Below, piece after piece: positions 1 through 3,984 of a DNA stretch of 20,855 nt (positions are counted from its first letter, which is position 1; every line of letters starts with the position of its first letter). The DNA is from a virus, in the IMG/VR virus record IMGVR_UViG_3300033571_005072, positions 1 through 20,855 of that record; one strand, given 5' to 3'. Below the pieces are notes generated by a model that was not told the origin of the DNA, did not search any database, and saw only the letters and a list, made by a program, of their open reading frames with translations. The translations under genes and the position numbers were made by a program.

Positions 1-222
1 CCCAAGAATCCCGATGTCGAGATTCTGGCTGACTCCATCGGCTTCAAGGCCCCCAAGGAGACGAGGGAGAGACTGACTTGGTTGAGGAAGTGCCTTAACT
101 ATTCCGCTAACCGCATCGTGATCGAGGCCGTGGATGCCGTCTATAACATGATCCAAGTAGGCCACACCCACACCCCCGACATTGTTCTTCGTGGTCGGGA
201 CTTGAAGAAATACGTGCAATGA
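1..222 (+). CDS. Unrecognised protein, C-terminal part (5' end outside window)
   Basis: An open frame enters at base 1 and runs 73 codons to a TGA at 220-222. The visible part is soluble-looking and mixed in charge, with a middle segment reading ETRERLTWLRKCLNYSANRI and a tail ending in RGRDLKKYVQ. I see no signal peptide, membrane segment or motif that places it in a family. Its stop overlaps the integrase start as ATGA (219-222), so the two genes are probably translationally coupled and in one operon. By position it could be a recombination accessory or simply the last gene of an early operon; nothing in the residues decides this. Confidence 0.7.
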   Translation, partial: PKNPDVEILADSIGFKAPKETRERLTWLRKCLNYSANRIVIEAVDAVYNMIQVGHTHTPDIVLRGRDLKKYVQ

Positions 223-1361
223 TTTCAGGCAAGGCCATTAGGAGGGGGAACTGGTGGCACATCGGATGGTACGAAGGGGGCCGATGGATGCAGAAATCCA
301 CCCATATGAGGGCCGAGGGAAACAATCCCCCGCCGGAGGTTAATCGGCTCCTCGCCGATATTCAGGAGAAGCTCAAATGCTTTAAGACGGGGGAAGAATA
401 TATCCCGAAGCTCTTGGTTTCTGAGGCTTTCTTAGAATGGAGCAAGGAGGATGCAAAGATTTCCAAGGAGGGAACTTGGAAGTATAGGCAGGCCTTTGTT
501 CCCCGTACCCTTGGGGAGGAGTTTTTCAAGAAGATGGTGGCCCATGTCAACGAGGGCGACATCCTTAGCGTGATCGGGAGGCTCAATCAGCATGGCATGG
601 CCTACCAAACCAAACTCACGGTCTTTGCCTCTTGCGCCTCCTTCTGGGATTTTTGCGTCAAGAAGGGCTATTCCAAGACCCAGTTCTTCCATAAGTTCAA
701 CAAGAAGAAGATTAAGGGCGACATGGAGCCACGCCTTGAGAGGCGGGCTCTTTCCTATGAGGAGCAGGATCGGATCTTCTCCCTACTCAAGTCCTATAAG
801 AAGAAGTGGCCCCTTACCTGTGCCATGATCGGGGTGTGGACGGGGGCTAGAATCTCGGAAGCCATACAAGTCAGGAAGGACAATCTCTTCTTCGATGAGA
901 AGGAGTTCAACGGGAAGGTAGTTCCACATATCAGGATCAAAGACATTAAGCGGGGCGGGGTGATCATGGAAAAAGTGATGAGCCCGATCCTTGCCGAGTA
1001 CCTGAAGGATCTGCCGGAGGATGCCTTTCCAAACGACAGGGTGAACAAACAGAAGCTTGCCTATTATTTCCAAGCCGCCGCCAAGGAGGCGGGGGTTCCC
1101 AACGCCACCTTCCATTGGCTTAGGCACACCTTGGCCTCACGGCTCTACGACATGGGCGTGGAGGAGCGTCTTGCCTCTGCGATCATTGGTCATTCACAAG
1201 CTGTTCACAAGGAGTATGCCCATGCTTCCAAGTCGAAGCTCTTGGACAAATTGACCCAAGTTGGGAATGTCGAGGTTTTGTCGAGTTTTGGGGTCAAAAA
1301 CGACAAAATTATGACACAACAAGCAACACTTATTACTGACAAGGAGGCCTCTTCTCTCTGA
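219..1361 (+). CDS. Tyrosine recombinase (phage integrase), 380 aa
   Basis: Site-specific recombinase expected to integrate and excise the phage chromosome between attP and a host attB. The catalytic domain is complete: Arg211 in TGARISEA, Lys candidates at 241/244, His299 and Arg302 in FHWLRHT, His325 in GHS, and the nucleophile Tyr333 in KEYAHAS. The N-terminus (about 1-35, with GNWWHIGWYEGGRW) looks like a small arm-type DNA-binding domain, followed by a SAM-like core-binding domain at about 65-160. Length is normal for the family. A 47-residue tail follows Tyr333. The ATG overlaps the previous stop (ATGA) and has only a weak Shine-Dalgarno, so coupling probably drives translation. The 3' end contains one TGTC-N7-TGTC repeat and an imperfect inverted repeat, so part of the att region may lie inside the gene. 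Confidence 0.95.
   Translation: MISGKAIRRGNWWHIGWYEGGRWMQKSTHMRAEGNNPPPEVNRLLADIQEKLKCFKTGEEYIPKLLVSEAFLEWSKEDAKISKEGTWKYRQAFVPRTLGEEFFKKMVAHVNEGDILSVIGRLNQHGMAYQTKLTVFASCASFWDFCVKKGYSKTQFFHKFNKKKIKGDMEPRLERRALSYEEQDRIFSLLKSYKKKWPLTCAMIGVWTGARISEAIQVRKDNLFFDEKEFNGKVVPHIRIKDIKRGGVIMEKVMSPILAEYLKDLPEDAFPNDRVNKQKLAYYFQAAAKEAGVPNATFHWLRHTLASRLYDMGVEERLASAIIGHSQAVHKEYAHASKSKLLDKLTQVGNVEVLSSFGVKNDKIMTQQATLITDKEASSL
1268..1282 (+). repeat. TGTC-N7-TGTC motif, copy 1
   Basis: TGTCGAGGTTTTGTC, inside the integrase 3' end. Two TGTC boxes start 11 bp apart, about one helical turn. The consensus over four copies is TGTC-KAGKWWW-TGTC. Candidate binding site for the integrase or an accessory factor (inference). 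Confidence 0.6.
1276..1308. repeat. Imperfect inverted repeat in the integrase 3' end
   Basis: TTTTGTCG (1276-1283) is matched by CGACAAAA (1301-1308). Inside it, TTTTG (1286-1290) pairs with CAAAA (1295-1299) around a GGGT loop. This gives 13 base pairs broken by a small internal loop. No T-run follows on either strand, so it is a poor intrinsic terminator. It overlaps TGTC motif copy 1. Confidence 0.6.
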
Positions 1362-1371
1362 CCAAGTTCGT

Positions 1372-1389
1372 CTAATAAGCACTTACAAG
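1372..1389 (+). repeat. CTAATAAGC-type repeat, copy 1
   Basis: CTAATAAGC followed by ACTTACAAG. Copy 2 at 1928-1945 has CTAATAAGC followed by CTTCACAAG. It lies 15 bp upstream of the first 44-bp repeat. Confidence 0.5.
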
Positions 1390-1403
1390 CTTTTCGCAAA
1401 GTC

Positions 1404-1447
1404 CTCCTAGATAATGACTTACACCGAAAAACCAACAAGTTGCAAAA
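1404..1447 (+). repeat. 44-bp direct repeat, copy 1
   Basis: Forty-two of 44 bases match 2096-2139; the differences are at 1410/2102 and 1442/2134. The 31 bp from 1411 to 1441 are identical. Three bases after each copy a CTGTCKAG sequence begins, so the repeat unit extends into the TGTC motif. The two copies flank the ribbon-helix-helix gene in the same orientation. Confidence 0.95.
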
Positions 1448-1451
1448 GCTC

Positions 1452-1466
1452 TGTCGAGGAAATGTA
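1452..1466 (+). repeat. TGTC-N7-TGTC motif, copy 2
   Basis: TGTCGAGGAAATGTA: the second box ends in A instead of C. It lies just downstream of 44-bp repeat copy 1 and shares TGTCGAGG with copy 1 of the motif. Confidence 0.55.
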
Positions 1467-1493
1467 TTTATTAAGTTGGGAATAGTTGCGCCA

Positions 1494-1502
1494 CTAAAAG
1501 CC
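1494..1502 (+). repeat. CTAAAAGCC repeat, copy 1
   Basis: CTAAAAGCC occurs at 1494-1502, 1920-1928 and 2030-2038, always on the + strand and always in the non-coding parts of this region. Confidence 0.5.
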
Positions 1503-1636
1503 CTATCATTACCGTCCCTACTCTCTCCAATGGATGCCTTAGATTAAGAAACCCCACTGACCTGTACCAAAAAATTAAGACCCGCCTATTTTTTTAAAAA
1601 CGGCTTTATGAAACCTCCGTAAACGGATCGCTTTTA

Positions 1637-1891
1637 TCAGTTCGACTTTTTAGTTCTTAAAACCGCAACAATATTGGGAACACGAGCAATATCCTTTCCA
1701 ACCGACATTTCATGAATTCCATCAACACATTCAATAAGACAACGAGTGACGGAGTATCCAGTAATCTTGGCCATTGCGACTAGCCTTTTGCGAGTTTCCA
1801 ACGGAGCTCTTATACCCTTTGTATCTTCTTGCAAACTAGGATGAATGCTTGGCTTTTTACGCTTATACCTATCTGATTCAAATTCATTCAT
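1637..1891 (-). CDS. Small ribbon-helix-helix DNA-binding protein, 84 aa
   Basis: A short basic protein, probably a transcriptional regulator or recombination directionality factor. After a charged N-terminus (RYKRKKP at 8-14) comes a ribbon-helix-helix pattern: a strand around 26-31 (GIRAPL), helix A about 32-44 (ETRKRLVAMAKIT), Gly45 turn, and helix B about 46-60. This matches the Arc/CopG layout in which a strand pair reads the operator. The only AAAGGAG-like Shine-Dalgarno (about 1907-1914) is 16 nt from the ATG, longer than usual, and an in-frame TAG rules out an earlier start. The gene sits between two copies of a 44-bp repeat on the strand opposite to int. Local TGTC repeats or the palindrome at 2075-2084 are plausible operators. 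Excisionase, autoregulator or antitoxin roles are possible; no toxin gene is adjacent. Confidence 0.65.
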   Translation of the reverse strand: MNEFESDRYKRKKPSIHPSLQEDTKGIRAPLETRKRLVAMAKITGYSVTRCLIECVDGIHEMSVGKDIARVPNIVAVLRTKKSN

Positions 1892-1919
1892 AGGTAAAAA
1901 CTAATTACTCCTTTTTAAA

Positions 1920-1928
1920 CTAAAAGCC
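1920..1928 (+). repeat. CTAAAAGCC repeat, copy 2
   Basis: Identical to 1494-1502. It runs directly into CTAATAAGC copy 2, sharing one base. Confidence 0.5.
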
Positions 1929-1945
1929 TAATAAGCCTTCACAAG
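1928..1945 (+). repeat. CTAATAAGC-type repeat, copy 2
   Basis: CTAATAAGC followed by CTTCACAAG, the partner of 1372-1389. It lies 17 bp upstream of TGTC motif copy 3 and covers the region where a promoter for the small regulator would be expected. Confidence 0.5.
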
Positions 1946-1962
1946 AGCCTTAAAAATGGCGT

Positions 1963-1977
1963 TGTCTAGGAAATGTC
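1963..1977 (+). repeat. TGTC-N7-TGTC motif, copy 3
   Basis: TGTCTAGGAAATGTC followed by GGG, as after copy 4. The 11-bp box spacing is kept. Confidence 0.6.
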
Positions 1978-2029
1978 GGGTAATTGCTCTATTTTTTTGA
2001 TTTTTGTCAGTTCTAGTTACAGATACCCG

Positions 2030-2038
2030 CTAAAAGCC
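2030..2038 (+). repeat. CTAAAAGCC repeat, copy 3
   Basis: Identical to copies at 1494 and 1920; preceded by G rather than A. Confidence 0.5.
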
Positions 2039-2043
2039 CCATT

Positions 2044-2060
2044 TTTTCCTGAGAGGAAAA
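2044..2060. repeat. 7-bp hairpin with 3-nt loop
   Basis: TTTTCCT (2044-2050), GAG, AGGAAAA (2054-2060). It lies about 100 bp beyond the end of the late operon on its downstream side. Neither strand shows a proper T-run after the stem, so it is only a weak candidate for ending late transcription. Confidence 0.4.
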
Positions 2061-2074
2061 CGACTAACAGGCTC

Positions 2075-2084
2075 TAACTAGTTA
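2075..2084. promoter_or_regulatory. Perfect 10-bp palindrome, possible operator
   Basis: TAACTAGTTA is self-complementary. It lies between CTAAAAGCC copy 3 and 44-bp repeat copy 2. CTAGTTA occurs again at 2013-2019. An operator for the neighbouring ribbon-helix-helix protein is possible, but palindromes this short arise by chance in AT-rich DNA. Confidence 0.3.
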
Positions 2085-2095
2085 ACGATACCTTG

Positions 2096-2139
2096 CTCCT
2101 AAATAATGACTTACACCGAAAAACCAACAAGTTACAAAA
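2096..2139 (+). repeat. 44-bp direct repeat, copy 2
   Basis: Second copy of 1404-1447, with two mismatches. The copies start 692 bp apart. TGTC motif copy 4 starts four bases after it ends, as motif copy 2 does after repeat copy 1. Confidence 0.95.
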
Positions 2140-2143
2140 CTGC

Positions 2144-2158
2144 TGTCTAGTTTTTGTC
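2144..2158 (+). repeat. TGTC-N7-TGTC motif, copy 4
   Basis: TGTCTAGTTTTTGTC followed by GGG. It ends just before the lysozyme stop codon, marking the edge of the repeat region. Confidence 0.6.
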
Positions 2159-2162
2159 GGGC

Positions 2163-2921
2163 TTAACTTGCGAACAATTCGGCCTCTTCCACCCTGCGCT
2201 TCTGAACTCCCTTTAGCGGGCTGTGCTGGGCCATTGCCTTAATCAATCCGGCTACTGGCCTCACATTGCCCCTAGAAAGATTTTCGTGGATGGCCTGCAT
2301 CTCCTCCCGCTTCTTGCCCTTTAGGGCCGTTCCTCGGTTAAATACCAAGCTGACCAAGGCCGTCTTCTGGCGGGCATTGAGGTTGTCGAAATTGGGAAAG
2401 GTTTGGTAGGCCTTCATAATCCAACGGGGGAGTGTAACCTTCATAAACTGCTTGAAGGCCACCTCGTAGGGGATCACCACTCCAACCACATCCCGATGAG
2501 CCTGCTTCGCCGTCCAGCCCCGAAGCCCGCTCACCTTGCAAAGCTTCTGGATGTCCTCGCCTGAGATGAACCCCTGCCAGTCGTTTTTGATCTCGTCTGG
2601 CGTATAGTAACCAAGGTCGTAACCAACCCCGATGGTTAGGCCCGAAGCCTCGTTCAGGGGCTCTAGAGGGGTTGTCAGGTATCGGTTGTAGTAGCGGATT
2701 GAGCCCACCTCAAAATTGACGATCTTGCTTACAAGCTCCTCCGGCGGGAGCCAGCCGTGATAGGTGGTGTAGTTGGGCTTCTCCTTGGCTGGCTTGGCCT
2801 CGGCCTTTGGCTCATCCGGCTTGGACTCCTGCTTCTTGGGCTCCTCCACAAGCGTTTGCCCAACCACGCTCTTGAACCAATTTAGTCCCCTTGCCAGTCC
2901 TTCACTTACTCCTCGGCTCAT
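2163..2921 (-). CDS. GH24-like phage lysozyme (muramidase), 252 aa
   Basis: Peptidoglycan hydrolase expected to cleave the MurNAc-GlcNAc bond for lysis or genome entry. The catalytic domain begins near residue 60. Glu71 in NFEVGS fits the GH24 catalytic glutamate, followed by GLTIGVGYDLGYYT (94-107), a LVSLVFNRGTAL segment like the conserved ALVSFVFN of lambdoid lysozymes, and a C-terminal RRVEEAELF like the RRRAEEALLF end of P22/P1-type enzymes. An Asp at the T4 Asp20 position is not obvious. Residues 1-60 form an extension: a possible amphipathic helix (about 8-25), then a Pro/Lys/Glu linker. There is no signal peptide or SAR helix. The start at 2921 overlaps the previous stop as ATGA and has GGAGGA five bases upstream, far better than an upstream frame start at 2981. 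It is the last gene of the late operon. Confidence 0.85.
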   Translation of the reverse strand: MSRGVSEGLARGLNWFKSVVGQTLVEEPKKQESKPDEPKAEAKPAKEKPNYTTYHGWLPPEELVSKIVNFEVGSIRYYNRYLTTPLEPLNEASGLTIGVGYDLGYYTPDEIKNDWQGFISGEDIQKLCKVSGLRGWTAKQAHRDVVGVVIPYEVAFKQFMKVTLPRWIMKAYQTFPNFDNLNARQKTALVSLVFNRGTALKGKKREEMQAIHENLSRGNVRPVAGLIKAMAQHSPLKGVQKRRVEEAELFAS

Positions 2922-3574
2922 ACCAGTCCTCCGTTGTTTGGGCCTGTCGGCCAGAATACCAAGCTGTACCGAGTACCCCACCAGACGGGTGAGGCCATGT
3001 GTTTAAGATAACACGGGAACATGGTTGCGGAGCCTTGCTCCTTTACCCGATCCCATCCGTTCCATTTATGACAACGGATCTTAAGCCTTCCGCCAACATA
3101 GGACTTTGGCGATGAGAGATTGACCGAGATGGCAATCTTTCGCCTATCCCCGCCTGCGGCGTTGTCGAAGTGCCATCCGTAGAACTGGGGCTTCAGCGGA
3201 CTGCCTTTATAGATCGTGAACTGAAATCTGTTGGATGGGCAGAGGGCGAACCCATATACCCTTGCGGCGTAAGCCAGCAGATTCTCAAGACGCTGGAAGA
3301 TCCAGTCCGTTTGATCATGCCTGCCCACCCAACTTAAATTGCAACGCCTCCCATTGTCCTTCTTGAACTTGCCGTCATCGCTCATTCCAAGGCCTGATAA
3401 AACCTCATTCGCCAAGCCTATCTCGATGATCCGCTCGCATTCATCCGGCGTGAATGAATTGGGGAGCGTGAAGGCATCGCAGACTTTCGTGTATTTGAGG
3501 TGTTCGGGCTCCACCTGTTCGGCCTGATAACCAGTCACCAGCGTCCCGCTTCCCACGCTCATCGTCATGCTCAT
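2918..3574 (-). CDS. 2OG-Fe(II) dioxygenase, prolyl-4-hydroxylase-like, 218 aa
   Basis: Non-haem iron oxygenase that would use 2-oxoglutarate and O2 to hydroxylate a substrate, probably in the host cytoplasm. The double-stranded beta-helix motifs are present: His135 and Asp137 in GWHFDN (HxD), a strand reading KIAISVNLSS then SYVGGRLKI (158-166, like the YxGGEL segment of P4H and PKHD enzymes), distal His192, and Arg202 ten residues later in TRYSLVFW as the 2OG-carboxylate ligand. Length fits the PKHD/PiuC-like group. Such oxygenases are known in marine phage genomes with unsettled substrates. It overlaps the neighbouring genes by ATGA on both sides, so it is embedded in the late operon. Several Met codons near the start (1, 3, 5) leave the exact start open. 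Possible substrates here include the proline-rich virion-type protein at 9930-10889 (inference). Confidence 0.85.
   Translation of the reverse strand: MSMTMSVGSGTLVTGYQAEQVEPEHLKYTKVCDAFTLPNSFTPDECERIIEIGLANEVLSGLGMSDDGKFKKDNGRRCNLSWVGRHDQTDWIFQRLENLLAYAARVYGFALCPSNRFQFTIYKGSPLKPQFYGWHFDNAAGGDRRKIAISVNLSSPKSYVGGRLKIRCHKWNGWDRVKEQGSATMFPCYLKHMASPVWWGTRYSLVFWPTGPNNGGLV
2927..2932 (-). promoter_or_regulatory. Ribosome binding site deciding the lysozyme start
   Basis: GGAGGA on the - strand, five bases before the ATG at 2921. This favours the 252-aa start over one 20 codons earlier that overlaps the oxygenase gene. Confidence 0.8.
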
Positions 3575-3948
3575 AGGTCAGCCAGAATCCTCCAGCTTGA
3601 GCCCGTTTTGATGGGACGCTTGGAGTTTCTCTTTTTGCATTCCTTGGCCTTTGCGATCCAAAAGAGATCCTCGTCCATACCCCAAAGGACAAACGCATCC
3701 ACACCTGATTTATAGGCCCGCTTCTTTGTGCATCCCTTGGAAGTCATAAACCCGTATCTGTTCCGCTTCGGATCACGCTTCTCCGAGGTTTTGACTTGGA
3801 TGCGGATAAATTTTCCGCCCTTTTCGGCAACGAGGTCATAGCCTGCAAAATCCTCCAGCGGAGCCAGCACCGAATAACCCAACCGAAGCAGGGCGGAAGC
3901 CACCCTCGACACACCCACGGCCCCGATTTGACGATTGCTTAGTTTCAA
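3571..3948 (-). CDS. PD-(D/E)XK nuclease-like protein, 125 aa (PDDEXK_5 type), one acidic position altered
   Basis: A small predicted nuclease-fold protein. An N-terminal helix (about 8-24, ending RLGY) is followed by GYDLVAEKGGKFIRIQVKTS (36-55), giving Asp38, Gln51 and Lys53, the D-x12-Q-x-K pattern of the PDDEXK_5 group that includes the intron nuclease I-Ssp6803I. In that group a helix glutamate sits about 25 residues before the Asp, typically in GE; here that place reads GV (Val13), so activity may be lost or changed. The rest is basic. The only in-frame start is TTG at 3948, because a TAA lies 12 codons upstream and no ATG or GTG intervenes. The stop overlaps the oxygenase start (ATGA). 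It could be a homing-type, repair or inactive DNA-binding protein. Confidence 0.75.
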   Translation of the reverse strand: MKLSNRQIGAVGVSRVASALLRLGYSVLAPLEDFAGYDLVAEKGGKFIRIQVKTSEKRDPKRNRYGFMTSKGCTKKRAYKSGVDAFVLWGMDEDLFWIAKAKECKKRNSKRPIKTGSSWRILADL

Positions 3949-3965
3949 GCTGGATGGGTTCCATT

Positions 3966-3981
3966 GGCTACTTGTGTAGCC
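3966..3981. repeat. Perfect 6-bp hairpin between the giant gene and the TTG-started nuclease gene
   Basis: GGCTACTTGTGTAGCC on the + strand: six-base arms with a four-base loop. On the transcript it lies right after AAGAAGG (3980-3986) and before the TTG start at 3948. There is no T-run, so it is not a standard terminator. It may modulate translation of the downstream genes. Confidence 0.6.
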
Positions 3982-3984
3982 TTC

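Larger units (their letters stand above)
1362..1636. other. AT-rich intergenic region with repeats, attP candidate
   Basis: About 275 bases between the integrase stop and the 3' end of the ribbon-helix-helix gene, with no supported gene. It holds a CTAATAAGC repeat (1372), the first 44-bp direct repeat (1404), TGTC motif copy 2 (1452), a CTAAAAGCC repeat (1494) and the 10-bp palindrome TTTTTAAAAA (1591-1600). Position downstream of an integrase and clustered direct repeats are what is known of phage attP regions; that assignment is inference. I found no clear hairpin plus T-run terminator for either flanking gene. Confidence 0.55.
1892..2162. other. AT-rich intergenic region with repeats
   Basis: About 270 bases between the start of the ribbon-helix-helix gene and the end of the lysozyme gene, with no supported gene. 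It contains CTAAAAGCC copies 2 and 3, CTAATAAGC copy 2, TGTC motif copies 3 and 4, 44-bp repeat copy 2, a short hairpin at 2044-2060 and the palindrome TAACTAGTTA at 2075-2084. It must hold any promoter of the small regulator gene; I see only weak candidate boxes (TTGTGA and TAGTTT on the - strand). Confidence 0.55.

Noticed and set aside
783-1127. 114-codon - strand frame inside the integrase gene
   Set aside because: Antisense to the conserved catalytic domain of the integrase; no independent evidence.
1508-1530. tRNA 3'-end-like sequence (CCCTACTCTCTCCA) as attP core
   Set aside because: It looks like an acceptor end but has no GTTCGA T-loop or matching stem nearby; too short to claim a tRNA-derived attachment site.
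1637-1891. Toxin-antitoxin pair
   Set aside because: The ribbon-helix-helix protein could be an antitoxin, but no adjacent gene could be the toxin; both flanks are non-coding repeats.
2041-2060. Intrinsic terminator of the late operon
   Set aside because: The 7-bp hairpin is real but neither strand has a T-run directly after the stem, so I list it only as a hairpin.
1362-2162. CRISPR array
   Set aside because: The repeats are few, of different kinds and irregularly spaced, with a gene between the 44-bp copies; there are no spacers of even length and no cas genes.
2922-2981. Longer lysozyme N-terminus starting at 2981
   Set aside because: It would overlap the oxygenase gene by 64 nt, while an ATGA junction with GGAGGA supports 2921.
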